From contig JACPOI010000008.1 of NCBI GenBank assembly GCA_016185015.1, forward strand, positions 1-59,163: a stretch of DNA of 59,163 bases. The letters run 5' to 3'. This DNA is from Burkholderiales bacterium. Its GTDB lineage: Bacteria > Pseudomonadota > Gammaproteobacteria > Burkholderiales > Burkholderiaceae_C. Positions within the stretch are counted from its first letter, which is position 1; every line of letters begins with the position of its first letter. Positions 24,198 through 33,065 of this stretch are shown here, piece by piece. The notes beneath the pieces are model-generated. The model did no database searches, had not been told where the DNA came from, and saw only the letters and a program-made list of their open reading frames with translations. A program made the translations under genes and the position numbers.

Positions 24198-24950
24198 ATG
24201 AGCGAACCCACGCCCGAGCAGGAAATCGCGCGGCTGCAGGCCGAGTTGCAAGGCGCGCGCGCCGCGCTTGGCGACTTCGCCTACGCGGTCTCGCACGACC
24301 TGCGCGCCAGCCTGCGCCACATCATGTCCTACGCGGCCCTGCTGCGCGAGGAGATGGGGCCCGTGCTGCCGGGTGAAGCGCTCAGCTACCTGGAGACGGT
24401 GCACGGCGCGGCCCGCACGCTGGGCCAGCAGATCGACGGCCTGATGAGCTGGTCGCAGCTGGACCGGGTCGAACTGCAGGTGCGCGAGTGGGAGGTCGGC
24501 ACCCTGGTGGCCGAGGCGCAGGCCCAGCTGGCCGAGTTGTGTGCCGGCCGCCGCATCGAATGGCAGGTGCAGGAGGGTTTGCCCGTTCTCATCGGCGACG
24601 GTGCGTTGCTGCGCCAGCTCTTCGTGCACCTGCTGTCCAATGCGCTCAAGTTCACGCGGCCGCGCGACACAGCGGTGATCGAGGTCGTCGCCGCGGTGAC
24701 GCCCGAAGGGCTGGCCACGATCCAGGTGCGCGACAACGGCGTGGGCTTCGACCCGGTGCGCCAGTTCAAGCTCTTCCATGTCTTCCAGCGCCTGCACAGT
24801 GCCAGCCAGTTCGAAGGCCTGGGCCTGGGGCTGGCACTCGCGCGCAAGATTGTCGAGCGCCACGGCGGCAGCATCCGTGCCGAGGGCGCACTGGACGCCG
24901 GTTGCACCGTCAGCGTCACGCTGCCGTGTGCCATGGGCGCGCCCGTCTGA
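24198..24950 (+). CDS. Sensorless histidine kinase
   Basis: The 250-residue protein begins with a short coiled helix, then a HisKA domain with the phospho-acceptor in FAYAVSHDLRASLRHI, and ends with an HATPase_c domain (N-box VHLLSNALKFT, G1 box VRDNGVGFD, G2 GLGLGLALARKIV). No sensing or membrane domain is present, so it must receive its signal from a partner. It follows glmU by 5 bp. No response regulator gene is adjacent. It resembles the kinase part of phytochrome-type sensors. Confidence 0.85.
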   Translation: MSEPTPEQEIARLQAELQGARAALGDFAYAVSHDLRASLRHIMSYAALLREEMGPVLPGEALSYLETVHGAARTLGQQIDGLMSWSQLDRVELQVREWEVGTLVAEAQAQLAELCAGRRIEWQVQEGLPVLIGDGALLRQLFVHLLSNALKFTRPRDTAVIEVVAAVTPEGLATIQVRDNGVGFDPVRQFKLFHVFQRLHSASQFEGLGLGLALARKIVERHGGSIRAEGALDAGCTVSVTLPCAMGAPV

Positions 24951-24979
24951 GCTGAGCCTGGCGGGCTGGGCGCAGTCCC

Positions 24980-25468
24980 TTACTTCGCTGGCAGGGGCAC
25001 GCGTGTGCCGAATTTGCTGCGTTTCACGCTGAAGAAAGCCTTCACGTTGCGCACATTGGCGTCGCTGGTGAACAGGCGCTGCGCCAGCGCCAGGTAGTCT
25101 GGCATGTCGCGTGCGTGCACCACCAGCACGAAGTCCGGCCCGGGCGAAACGCGGTAGCACTGCTGCACGGCCTCGTCGGCCGCCACGCGCAACTCGAAGG
25201 CCGTCTGCGCCTCCTCACCCTGGCGCTCCAGCGTGATCTCCACGATGGCCTGCAGGCCGTGGCCCAGCAGGGGCGCGAGCTTGTCGGTGTTGAGGATGGC
25301 AACCTGCTTTTCGATCAGGCTGCTGTCCACCAGGCGCTTGACGCGCCGCAGGCAGGTGGGCGGCGAGATGTGGGCCAGCGCGGCCAGGGCCTGGTTGCTC
25401 AGGCTGGCGTCTTTTTGCAAGGCGTCGAGCAGCAGCAGATCCGTGGCATCTATGGTGATTGATTCCAT
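24980..25468 (-). CDS. Lrp/AsnC family regulator
   Basis: The 162-residue protein has the N-terminal AsnC helix-turn-helix (LLLLDALQKDASLSNQALAA followed by LAHISPPTCLRRVKRL) and a C-terminal ligand-binding RAM domain. It is divergent from glmS, and the AT-rich region between them contains inverted repeats suited to such a regulator. It probably controls itself; control of glmS is possible by position. The effector is unknown. Confidence 0.88.
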   Translation of the reverse strand: MESITIDATDLLLLDALQKDASLSNQALAALAHISPPTCLRRVKRLVDSSLIEKQVAILNTDKLAPLLGHGLQAIVEITLERQGEEAQTAFELRVAADEAVQQCYRVSPGPDFVLVVHARDMPDYLALAQRLFTSDANVRNVKAFFSVKRSKFGTRVPLPAK

Positions 25469-25483
25469 TTGATGATTATTTTT

Positions 25484-25557
25484 GAAATATCTGGTCTTGT
25501 CATGTGTTTTATGAAATTTAAGTTCATAAAAAGCAAAAAATCAATCAGATATTTTTC
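25484..25557. promoter_or_regulatory. Inverted repeats between lrp-type gene and glmS
   Basis: TTTTATGAA (25507-25515) is perfectly inverted as TTCATAAAA (25523-25531) with a 7-nt spacer. Outside it, GAAATATCTG (25484-25493) pairs with CAGATATTTTTC (25546-25557). The region is strongly AT-rich against a GC-rich background, as expected for an Lrp/AsnC binding region serving both divergent promoters. Confidence 0.5.
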
Positions 25558-25602
25558 ATCACTGCTTCTACCATCGCCCCATCGAGTTCAGGAGACACCC
25601 TT

Positions 25603-27453
25603 ATGTGTGGCATCGTCGGCGCCGTTTCCAATCACAACATCGTCCCCGTGCTGGTGCAGGGCCTGCAGCGCCTGGAGTACCGCGGTTATGACTCCTGCGG
25701 CGTGGCCGTGCATGCGGCCGGCGGTCTGCAGCGCGCGCGCAGCACCTCGCGCGTGGCCGAACTGGCCGAGCAGGTGGTCCGCGACCAGGTGACCGGCTAC
25801 ACCGGCATCGCCCACACCCGCTGGGCCACGCACGGCGTCCCCGCCGTGCACAACGCCCATCCGCATTTCAGCCACGGCCCGGGCGCCGACACCGCGCAGC
25901 GTGCGGCGCGTGTGGCCCTGGTGCACAACGGCATCATCGAAAACCATGACGAGCTGCGCGCCGCTCTGCAGAAGAAGGGCTACGTCTTCGTCAGCCAGAC
26001 CGACACCGAGGTCATCGCCCACCTGATCGATTCGATCTACGAAGGCGACCTCTTCGAGGCCGTCAAGGCCGCGACGAAACAGCTGCACGGCGCCTACGCC
26101 ATCGCCGTCTTCCACAAGGACGAGCCGCACCGTGTGGTGGGTGCGCGCGCTGGCTCGCCGCTGATCCTGGGCGTGGGCAGCGATGGTTCGCATTACCTGG
26201 CCAGCGATGCCATGGCCCTGGCCGGCGTGACCGACCAGATCGTCTATCTCGAAGAGGGCGACGTGGTGGACCTGCAGTTGGGCAAGTTCTGGGTGGTGGG
26301 CCGCGACCACAAGCCCGCGCAGCGCGCCGTCAAGACCGTGTTGGCCCACAGCGGCGCGGCTGAACTCGGTCCCTACCGCCACTACATGCAGAAGGAAATC
26401 TTCGAGCAACCGCGAGCCATCGCCGACACGCTCGAAGGCGTAGAGGGCATCGTGCCCGAGTTGTTTGGTGACGGCGCCTACCGCGTCTTCAAGGACATCG
26501 ACAACGTGCTCATCCTGGCCTGCGGCACCAGCTACTACAGCGGTTGCGCCGCCAAGTACTGGCTGGAGAGCATTGCCAAGATCCCCACGCAGGTGGAAGT
26601 GGCCAGCGAATACCGCTACCGCGACTCGGTGCCCAACCCGCGTACGCTGGTGGTCACCATCAGCCAGTCGGGTGAGACGGCGGACACGCTGGCCGCCCTG
26701 CGCCACGCGCAAAGCCTGGGCATGGCGCAGACGTTGACGATCTGCAATGTGGCCACCAGCGCCATGGTGCGCGAGTGCAAGCTGGCCTACATCACCCGCG
26801 CGGGTGTGGAGATCGGCGTGGCCTCCACCAAGGCTTTCACCACCCAGCTGGCCGGCCTCTTCCTGCTCACGCTGGCGCTGGCTCAGGTGCGCGGACATTT
26901 GACGGAAGCCGACGAGGCGGAGCACCTCAAGGCCATGCGCCACCTGCCCGTGGCCCTGCAGGCCGTGCTGGCGCTGGAGCCCCAGGTCATGAGCTGGGCC
27001 GAGGACTTCGCTCGCATGGAAAACGCGCTCTTCCTCGGCCGTGGCCTGCACTACCCCATCGCGCTCGAAGGCGCGCTCAAGCTCAAGGAAATCAGCTACA
27101 TCCACGCCGAGGCCTACCCGGCCGGTGAGCTCAAGCACGGCCCCCTGGCCCTGGTGACCAGCGCCATGCCCGTGGTCACGGTGGCGCCCAACGATGCGCT
27201 GCTGGAAAAACTCAAGAGCAATCTGCACGAGGTGCGCGCGCGCGGCGGCGTGCTCTACGTGCTGGCCGACAGCGACACCCGCATCGAAAGCGGCGAAGGC
27301 CTGCACGTGATCCGCATGCCCGAGCACTACGGCGCGTTGTCACCGCTACTGCACGTGGTGCCGCTGCAGCTGCTGGCATATCACACGGCGTGTGCGAGGG
27401 GGACGGATGTGGATAAGCCGCGTAATTTGGCCAAGAGCGTCACGGTTGAGTGA
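25603..27453 (+). CDS. glmS: Glutamine--fructose-6-phosphate aminotransferase
   Basis: The 616-residue protein starts [12 protein letters not shown] with the glutaminase nucleophile Cys2, followed by a class II amidotransferase domain. Two SIS isomerase domains follow ([35 protein letters not shown]), and the protein ends NLAKSVTVE. It makes glucosamine-6-phosphate, the first step of UDP-GlcNAc synthesis completed by glmU. Length is normal. No ribozyme-like leader is seen in the 134 bp upstream, as expected outside Firmicutes. Confidence 0.96.
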   Translation: MCGIVGAVSNHNIVPVLVQGLQRLEYRGYDSCGVAVHAAGGLQRARSTSRVAELAEQVVRDQVTGYTGIAHTRWATHGVPAVHNAHPHFSHGPGADTAQRAARVALVHNGIIENHDELRAALQKKGYVFVSQTDTEVIAHLIDSIYEGDLFEAVKAATKQLHGAYAIAVFHKDEPHRVVGARAGSPLILGVGSDGSHYLASDAMALAGVTDQIVYLEEGDVVDLQLGKFWVVGRDHKPAQRAVKTVLAHSGAAELGPYRHYMQKEIFEQPRAIADTLEGVEGIVPELFGDGAYRVFKDIDNVLILACGTSYYSGCAAKYWLESIAKIPTQVEVASEYRYRDSVPNPRTLVVTISQSGETADTLAALRHAQSLGMAQTLTICNVATSAMVRECKLAYITRAGVEIGVASTKAFTTQLAGLFLLTLALAQVRGHLTEADEAEHLKAMRHLPVALQAVLALEPQVMSWAEDFARMENALFLGRGLHYPIALEGALKLKEISYIHAEAYPAGELKHGPLALVTSAMPVVTVAPNDALLEKLKSNLHEVRARGGVLYVLADSDTRIESGEGLHVIRMPEHYGALSPLLHVVPLQLLAYHTACARGTDVDKPRNLAKSVTVE

Positions 27454-27477
27454 CGCTCTTGGTGGCGCGTCGCGCCA
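27431..27477 (+). terminator. Hairpins over the glmS stop
   Basis: CCAAGAGCGTCAC (27431-27443) pairs perfectly with 27450-27462 around a 6-nt loop, so the stop codon TGA lies in the stem. It is followed at once by a short palindrome, TGGCGCG-T-CGCGCCA (27463-27477). No T-tract follows, so intrinsic termination is only possible; an mRNA-end stabiliser is an alternative. Confidence 0.5.
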
Positions 27478-27483
27478 TGTGGC

Positions 27484-27636
27484 GTTACGGCCGAAATCTA
27501 CCGCGTCGTTGAGGAGCTGGCGGAAATCCGGGACAGCCTGGTGATTGACCTCGAATACCTGGGGCGTCCGTCGTACATGCCGCTGCTCGTTGTCCTGGCA
27601 CCCGGCCAGGCACTGGACGACGCATTGAAGGCCTGA
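27484..27636 (+). pseudogene. C-terminal remnant of acetoacetate--CoA ligase
   Basis: The 50-residue open frame reads TAEIYRVVEELAEIRDSLVI and on through DLEYLGRPSYMPLLVVLAPG to a TGA. This fits the C-terminal region of acetoacetyl-CoA synthetase. No upstream part of the gene is present: the fragment begins right after glmS and ends where an intact enzyme would still have a tail. It is a decayed piece left by rearrangement at the start of the second accessory patch. Confidence 0.6.
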
Positions 27637-27784
27637 ATTGTTCAACAGATACGCAGCAAAGCAAAGTCGTGGTGCACTGGTGCAGCAAGTACCGGGCGCA
27701 AGTCACCAACCGGACCAGCAAGACACCAGTTTGAGATTCGCAGTGCAGTCGCGCATCTAGCATCTGGACCCACACATCGGCAAG

Positions 27785-28126
27785 ATGGCCAGCGGGCGGT
27801 ACTACGCCTACTCACAAGGCTACGACAAAGACCCGGTGATGGGATCCCTACGGGATGTTCAAGCGGCCCTGGGCCTGTCTGTGCCACCCAGCCCCCGCAC
27901 CACCAAATCCCGTGAGGCGAGTAAGACGCAAGGCATGAGCACTTTCAACGTGACGCTGACCTTCCAGCACCCGGCATGGGACGAGCGAGAGGGTTTGCTT
28001 TACGAGGGCATCGTCGCCGCGTCCAAGACCGAGGCGAACCGCAAGGTGCGCGCCATGGCCGCCAGTTACGGCCAGACCTACTGCCAGGGCCGGATCTACC
28101 TCAAGGCTACCAAGGCCTCAGTTTGA
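27785..28126 (+). CDS. Unknown small protein
   Basis: The 113-residue frame has two parts: MASGRYYAYSQGYDKDPVMG with a linker, then MSTFNVTLTFQHPAWDEREG and further to residue 113. The second part starts with its own ATG at 27935 and looks like an independent small mixed alpha/beta protein, so the true start may be there. No ribosome-binding site stands out for either. Its stop overlaps the end of the convergent gene by 9 bp. No family is recognised. Confidence 0.45.
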   Translation: MASGRYYAYSQGYDKDPVMGSLRDVQAALGLSVPPSPRTTKSREASKTQGMSTFNVTLTFQHPAWDEREGLLYEGIVAASKTEANRKVRAMAASYGQTYCQGRIYLKATKASV

Positions 28127-28858
28127 TCCAGGAGTCAGGATCGACTTTGCTCGGGCATTCTTGATAAGTTCGGACAGCGCGTCCCTGCGAATGTGCGCTT
28201 TGCTCGGGTACTCTGACAGCGCCAATAAGACGTGTTCGTTCCAACCCGAGCTGATGTTGAGCGCTCTCCCGTCCCCGGCGAACGTGCAAAGCACGGAGCT
28301 GCTGTCTTCCGAATAATCAGATGGAGCGACACCTAGACTTTGCCGTAACCCGCTGCACGTTTCGCGAGCCCAATGCTTCTTTTCGTTCGACCCGCCTACT
28401 TTGCCCATCCAGTAGATTGCAAGGACTTCCAGCGGGGCAGTCTCAAGGTCTGAGAGCTTGAAGTTCTTGGTGGTAGCGTTGGGCAGGTAAGGGATCGCAA
28501 TGATCATGTGCGAGGCATACCGACGGCCACCGTCGCTACGGGTGAACTCAGCGTAGGGCAAAGCAGGGTTGTTCTTGCTCGGCTTGAAGTAAACCCGCCG
28601 CTCCAGGCCTTCCGTGTCGGTTCCAGCTTCGATACCCATGATGCGGAACCCGGGGTTCGCATCAGCCCCTCGCTTGATCTTCTGGAACAAGCGAACTCCT
28701 TCAAGTGCCATCGGGATGTCAGGCTGCGCCTGGGCGATTGCGGCGCCAGAGAACCATCCAGCCAGCCCCATTAACGCGACTGCGGCAATACTTCTGTACC
28801 GAACTCCCACGTAGAACCCCTTAGTTTTGCAGCCAATGAAAGCGACAGAATATGCCAT
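28118..28858 (-). CDS. Exported protein of unknown function
   Basis: The 246-residue frame has a hydrophobic export signal at residues 17-43 (RSIAAVALMGLAGWFSGAAI followed by AQAQP). The true start is therefore probably a GTG at 28810, which would put the signal at the N-terminus. The mature part is mixed, with two cysteines (ETCSGLR and SSVLCTF) that could form a disulfide. No family is recognised. The terminator of the DUF805 gene lies just upstream. Confidence 0.55.
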   Translation of the reverse strand: MAYSVAFIGCKTKGFYVGVRYRSIAAVALMGLAGWFSGAAIAQAQPDIPMALEGVRLFQKIKRGADANPGFRIMGIEAGTDTEGLERRVYFKPSKNNPALPYAEFTRSDGGRRYASHMIIAIPYLPNATTKNFKLSDLETAPLEVLAIYWMGKVGGSNEKKHWARETCSGLRQSLGVAPSDYSEDSSSVLCTFAGDGRALNISSGWNEHVLLALSEYPSKAHIRRDALSELIKNARAKSILTPGSN

Positions 28859-28885
28859 GAAAAAAGCCGCCTCGCGGGCGGCTTG
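28859..28885 (-). terminator. Intrinsic terminator of the DUF805 gene
   Basis: Read on the minus strand, AAGCCGCC and GGCGGCTT form a strong stem (28865-28872 with 28878-28885), followed by a run of T. It is a classic Rho-independent terminator for the gene ending at 28933. Confidence 0.85.
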
Positions 28886-28932
28886 ATCGGGGTTGTGTGA
28901 AGTCTAGTTTACGCTGGACTTGTGCTCGCGGT

Positions 28933-29268
28933 TCAAGGTGTGACAGCCGATGACTGAGCCCAACGGCTGGAGATCTTGCTTGGGGTCAGGGACCACACGA
29001 TCATGATCAGACCGATGATCGGGATGAGGGAGACAAGAAGCCACCAACCGCTCTTGTCGATGTCGTGCAGGCGGCGCACTCCTACGGCCAGCGTGGGCAT
29101 GAGCAGGCCCAGCATCAGAACGAAGTACAAAACAGGCGAGATGATCAGGCCAACGCAGACCGCCAGGAAGTAAAACAGTGTCCACCACCAGTATTCGGAA
29201 CGGCTGGCCACGCCCTCGAAGGTTGCGTACTTGGAAAGGCAGGTTTTGATGGCGTCGAAAAAGGTCAT
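28933..29268 (-). CDS. DUF805 membrane protein
   Basis: The 111-residue protein has the DUF805 pattern: an N-terminal cytoplasmic part with the F-x-G-x-x-S-R-x-E-Y-W motif (FEGVASRSEYWWW), about three transmembrane helices and the conserved RRLHDIDKSGWW loop. The usual C-terminal GPNRFG tail is missing and replaced by TPSKISSRWAQSSAVTP, which may reflect a frameshift near the 3' end. Function is unknown. An intrinsic terminator follows. Confidence 0.88.
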   Translation of the reverse strand: MTFFDAIKTCLSKYATFEGVASRSEYWWWTLFYFLAVCVGLIISPVLYFVLMLGLLMPTLAVGVRRLHDIDKSGWWLLVSLIPIIGLIMIVWSLTPSKISSRWAQSSAVTP

Positions 29269-29398
29269 GTGGTCCTCGGTGATGTTTTAGGGTTCCAAGC
29301 GCCGGCCTTGCGTCACGGGCATTCTTGCCCAAGGGCTGTGTGCTGCCTATCCCCCATTCGGGGCATAGAACAACACTTTGTCCCAGTTGAGGTCGAAA

Positions 29399-29956
29399 TC
29401 AGCCTTCAGGGATCTCGACGCCGGCTTCCCTGGCCAGCTTCACCCATCGCACGATACGGGCGCGCAGCTCACGCTGATTCACCTCTGGCGGCATTTGGCT
29501 CATCATTCCCAGGGCCTCTGATAGCCGCAGGTAGCGGTGCTCAAGAAGGGCAACGCAGAATTCCCTGTCCTTTGGCCGGCCCGCCGCAGCCTTGGACATG
29601 AACAGGTCCACCACACTGATGCAGTATCCGACGCCAGGCTCGCGCGTGGCAGCCGGTACACGCAAAACTCGACCCATCCAGCCGTTGGGCAACAGCGCGG
29701 TCATCGCACCAACGCCCTGGGCGTAATACCCGTTTGCCTTGTGAAACGTCGACCCCTCTCCGATCGCGCCGTCGATCTTGTCCGCAAGTTCGGGATGGTG
29801 CAGCGGATAGATGTCTGCCTCCACTGAAACCGTCAGGACATTCGGGGGGTTCGGATCGGAGCCGAGGATCGCCTGACTTCCGATCACCACAAGTTCGTAC
29901 TCCTTCGTGATGTCAGTGCTGGCCCGAATAAGGTGCTCCAGATCCTGCAGCCTCAT
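29399..29956 (-). CDS. Nucleotidyltransferase-like toxin candidate (DUF6036-like)
   Basis: The 185-residue protein has YELVVIGSQAILGSDPN followed by VSVEADIYP, in the order of the G-S and D-x-D-like elements of the minimal nucleotidyltransferase fold seen in DUF6036-type proteins. It overlaps the upstream HTH gene by 4 bp. An HTH protein followed by a nucleotidyltransferase is the layout of type II/IV toxin-antitoxin pairs, so this is a candidate toxin. Unlike the broken pair at 427-1054, this one looks complete. Confidence 0.65.
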   Translation of the reverse strand: MRLQDLEHLIRASTDITKEYELVVIGSQAILGSDPNPPNVLTVSVEADIYPLHHPELADKIDGAIGEGSTFHKANGYYAQGVGAMTALLPNGWMGRVLRVPAATREPGVGYCISVVDLFMSKAAAGRPKDREFCVALLEHRYLRLSEALGMMSQMPPEVNQRELRARIVRWVKLAREAGVEIPEG

Positions 29957-30633
29957 GTGCCAGCCCCCTTGGCTTCGCCGTCAAAGGACACCCCGCTCTT
30001 GAGCTCGACCAGCTGTTCCAAGATCGCCAGTCGATCCTCGTTGGGCAGGAGGGTCGGAATAGGCGAGGCCTGGCGTAATTGTTGGGAACGCGAAGAGCGG
30101 CCGAGGACCACGCGGTACGCCTTTTCCGTCAAGATCCTTTTCCACTCCAGCCACAATGGCGCAGAGCGCGATTTGGGATCGTTCGCCAACCACTGATCCA
30201 CTGTCGCGAGTGCGCGCGCGCGCATGGTCGAATCACGTTTGACCATTTCCATCCCAGCCGCATGCAGCGCCAAGCTCTGCAAGTCCTGAAGAGCACTGGC
30301 GTCGCGGTCGGCAGAAACCGTGACCTTGACCGCAGGGCGGGAGTGGCGGGAGCGCGCGGCCGCATTGTTCGTCGCCGTGGGGTTCATCACATCGCTGGCC
30401 AGCATGGCCAACTCACCACCGATTCCCAAGGCTGACATCACTCGCAGGTAGGTACCGATCGATGTGTTGGGGTCGCCTGACTCCACTGCGCGCAGGGTGG
30501 GGCGTGAAATGCGGACCAGCTCGGAGAACTCGACCGTGCCCTGACCCCGTGCCTTGCGCAGGCGCTGCAGCCGGTCGCCCAGCTGGTGCAGCAGCTCACG
30601 ATCCAGGACGGAGAGGGTAGGGAGGTTGCTCAT
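29953..30633 (-). CDS. XRE-type HTH protein, antitoxin candidate
   Basis: The 226-residue protein has an HTH near residues 15-65 (RLRKARGQGTVEFSELVRIS followed by RPTLRAVESGDPNTSIGTYL), with the same GEPS/GDPNTSIGTYL layout as the protein at 427-912. A C-terminal extension of about 130 residues may bind the downstream nucleotidyltransferase. The promoter contains an inverted repeat over the -35/-10 region, which fits autorepression. The start is ATG 30633. Confidence 0.75.
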   Translation of the reverse strand: MSNLPTLSVLDRELLHQLGDRLQRLRKARGQGTVEFSELVRISRPTLRAVESGDPNTSIGTYLRVMSALGIGGELAMLASDVMNPTATNNAAARSRHSRPAVKVTVSADRDASALQDLQSLALHAAGMEMVKRDSTMRARALATVDQWLANDPKSRSAPLWLEWKRILTEKAYRVVLGRSSRSQQLRQASPIPTLLPNEDRLAILEQLVELKSGVSFDGEAKGAGT

Positions 30634-30642
30634 TTGAGATGC

Positions 30643-30671
30643 ATGATAGCCAAAATGCCTTTTTTTGGCAA
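30643..30671 (-). promoter_or_regulatory. Promoter-operator of the HTH/NTase pair
   Basis: On the minus strand, TTGCCA (30666-30671) and TATCAT (30643-30648) are 17 nt apart. GCCAAAA (30649-30655) and TTTTGGC (30663-30669) form an inverted repeat with a 7-nt spacer filling the space between them, as expected for an autorepressed antitoxin promoter. Confidence 0.55.
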
Positions 30672-31084
30672 TTATGGTTTACAAATAAGCAACAAGGAGC
30701 CGGCGCGCGGGCAGACGAAAAAGCCGCCCTTGGGACGACCGTGGGCGGCTGGATTTGGGCTGACACCGGTGTGCCTCTGTGCCTGTGATCAGTTGGCTTG
30801 GTGGGTCTCCATGCGGTCCAGCAGATCATTGGCCAGCTTGAACAGGAGCCGGCCCGCCAGGCTACGCTCATTCGGGCCCAAGGTCAGCGGGCCGAGGTCA
30901 CAGTCGGGAGCGCACAACGAAACTTCACCGTTCCCATGCCGGCTGACCTAGCCGTCCAGGTCAGGAACCGCACCGTTGTCCTCGCCGTCGAGCAGCACTG
31001 GGGCCCATCAACGGCCCTGAAAGTTCGAACATTGGCGCTGGCCTGAAGCGCGCAAGATGCGTGGCTTGCGGCGCAGGCTAAGGG
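30672..31084. other. Gene-poor stretch with decayed frame
   Basis: No intact gene is visible. On the minus strand, 30789-30947 is open and reads protein-like (LGPLTLGPNERSLAGRLLFK and on to METHQAN), but it lacks a start and is preceded by a stop. It is probably the 3' end of a lost gene. The terminator hairpin at 30722-30750 would have served it. Confidence 0.35.
30722..30750 (-). terminator. Intrinsic terminator-like hairpin
   Basis: AGCCGCCC (30722-30729) pairs with GGGCGGCT (30743-30750). On the minus strand the stem is followed by a T-run. The only upstream reading frame is the decayed one at 30789-30947. Confidence 0.6.
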
Positions 31085-32083
31085 CTAGCGTTGCGGCGCC
31101 TGAGGCCTTGCAAAGGCGTCGCGGATGGCGTCAGCATCTGCGCCAGTGGAGAGCAGCAGCGTCAGGAGCAGCCGTGCCTTGGCGCTGCTCATGTGGCCGC
31201 AGGGAATGACGCCTTTGGCGATCAGGTCCATCTCCGAGCCGGAAAAGCCATAGGTCCGGGTGAAGACCTTGCCGGCCCGCACCCGGGTGCTCAACAGCAC
31301 GGGCATCTCGCTGGCCAGGCGGGCCACAGTCTCTGCCGCCGCGGCCGGGACATGCCCGGCTCCCACGCCCTCGATCACGGCGCCCTCGTAGCCCAGACCG
31401 GCCAGTGTCGCCAGCATGCGGCCGTCCTCTCCCAGGCCCAGCGGGACAAGCGCCACACGGCTGTCCCGTTGCACGGGGGTCTGGATGTAAGGGGTGTCGC
31501 GCTGGGGCGTCATCATCCATTCGACCTGTCCCTCGGCCACCAAGCCCAGGGCGCCTGTACCCGGCGAGCTGAAGGCGCTGGTCAGGGAGGTGTGCGACTT
31601 CTGGACCCAGCGTGCCGAATGGATCTCGTCGTTCAGCACCACGACCACGCCCTGGCCGCCCAGGCGTGGGTCTGCGGCCACCCGTACCGCCGAGAGCAGG
31701 TTGGCGGGCCCGTCGGCGCCTGCCGCCTGGGGGCCGCGCATCGCGCCGGTCACCACGACCGGGTAGCGGGGGTCGGTCAGCAGATCCAGAACGAAGGCCG
31801 TGTCTTCGATGGTGTCGGTGCCTTGCACGACCACGGCGCCATCGATGCCGCTGGCGAATTGCGTGCGCAGCAGGGTGGCTACCTCTACCAGTTGCGCGAT
31901 GCTGAGGGAGGCGCCAGGCAGGCTGAAGCGCGTGGTGGCCTCCAGTGTGGCGACGTCGGCCAGCCCCGGCACGCTGGCAATCAGGTGCTCGGCCGTCAGC
32001 GTCGGCGTGATGCCGCCGGCCGCCGAGGTGGTCATGGTGATGGTGCCGCCCAGCGAGACCACCAGGATGCGCGGCAGGCTCAC
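31085..32083 (-). CDS. Asparaginase family protein
   Basis: The 332-residue protein has both type I/II asparaginase signatures: the N-terminal VVSLGGTITM with its catalytic Thr and the VVQGTDTIEDTAF motif with the second Thr-Asp pair. No signal peptide is present, so it is cytoplasmic. Its start overlaps the stop of the upstream deacetylase gene by 4 bp. In this neighbourhood of deacetylase-like C-N hydrolases and a Bug receptor it may hydrolyse an amide intermediate rather than asparagine itself; that is inference. Confidence 0.88.
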   Translation of the reverse strand: MSLPRILVVSLGGTITMTTSAAGGITPTLTAEHLIASVPGLADVATLEATTRFSLPGASLSIAQLVEVATLLRTQFASGIDGAVVVQGTDTIEDTAFVLDLLTDPRYPVVVTGAMRGPQAAGADGPANLLSAVRVAADPRLGGQGVVVVLNDEIHSARWVQKSHTSLTSAFSSPGTGALGLVAEGQVEWMMTPQRDTPYIQTPVQRDSRVALVPLGLGEDGRMLATLAGLGYEGAVIEGVGAGHVPAAAAETVARLASEMPVLLSTRVRAGKVFTRTYGFSGSEMDLIAKGVIPCGHMSSAKARLLLTLLLSTGADADAIRDAFARPQAPQR

Positions 32084-32979
32084 GTGCCGGCCTTTTTCTG
32101 TTGCGCCAGGAACCAGTCGAGGATCTGCTCGCCCGTCCAGACCAGCACATGCTCATGGCCCAGCACGTAGTCGTAGAGCTGTTCGAGGTAAGCGATGCGG
32201 TGCGGAACGCCACTGAGGTAGGGATGGACCGAGATGGCCATCACCCGCGGCGCCTTGGCGCCGTCGAGGTAGAGGCGGTCGAAATGGGCCTTGCCGCGCT
32301 TGAGCATCTCGTCAGAGGGGTGCTGCTGCACGGCGGAGATCACCACGTCATTCAATTCGACGGTGTAGGGCACCGAGGTGATGGCGCCCTTGGAGGACTT
32401 CAGCGCCACCGGCTGGTCGTCCAGCACCCAGTCGGCCACGTACTGGATGCCGCATTCGGCCAGGTGGTCCAGGGTGTCGTCGGTCTCGGTCAGGCCCGGG
32501 CTCTCCCAGCCACGCGGGGCCTTGCCGGTGAACTTGCGGATCTCGTCCATGGTCTCGCGGATCGCGGCGAGCTGGTCTTCCACCTTGTGCATGGGGCGCT
32601 GCACCAGGCCGTGGCCCATGAACTCCCAGCCGGCTTGCAAGGCGGCGGTGCAGACTTCTTCGTACATGCGGCAGGTGGCGCCGTTGAGCGCAAAGGTGGC
32701 CTTCATCTTGCGGTCGCTCAGCGCTTCCAGGATGCGCCAGAAACCCACACGCATGCCGTACTCATGCCAGGACCAGTTGGGCACGTCGGGCAGCAGCGGG
32801 CTGCCCATGGGCGGGGACAGCACGGCGCGCGGCATGGCGCCGGCCGGGTCCCAGACTTCGACGTTGACGATGTTCCAGACCACCACGCGCGCGCCGCCCG
32901 GCAATTCGAGCTTGGGACGTTTGACGATGGACTGGTAGGGCGCGCGGGCTCGTACGCTGCTGCCGGTGGGAATGCTCAT
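32080..32979 (-). CDS. Polysaccharide deacetylase family protein (PuuE-like)
   Basis: The 299-residue protein belongs to the NodB-fold group resembling PuuE allantoinase: ATFALNGATCRMYEE, the GWEFMGHGLVQRPMHK metal-ligand region and GWESPGLTETDDTLDHL. Such enzymes open ureide or cyclic amide rings rather than deacetylating sugars. ATG 32979 is used because family similarity starts there. The product probably works with the second copy at 33066-33995 and with the asparaginase in one catabolic pathway. Confidence 0.85.
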   Translation of the reverse strand: MSIPTGSSVRARAPYQSIVKRPKLELPGGARVVVWNIVNVEVWDPAGAMPRAVLSPPMGSPLLPDVPNWSWHEYGMRVGFWRILEALSDRKMKATFALNGATCRMYEEVCTAALQAGWEFMGHGLVQRPMHKVEDQLAAIRETMDEIRKFTGKAPRGWESPGLTETDDTLDHLAECGIQYVADWVLDDQPVALKSSKGAITSVPYTVELNDVVISAVQQHPSDEMLKRGKAHFDRLYLDGAKAPRVMAISVHPYLSGVPHRIAYLEQLYDYVLGHEHVLVWTGEQILDWFLAQQKKAGT

Positions 32980-33065
32980 GGAGGCTCCGGGTCTGGGGAT
33001 GAAGGTGGGTTGGGGTGTCGGCCTGTAGCGCGTACCGCAGGCTGCATGAGGGTCGAGGTCCTGTG

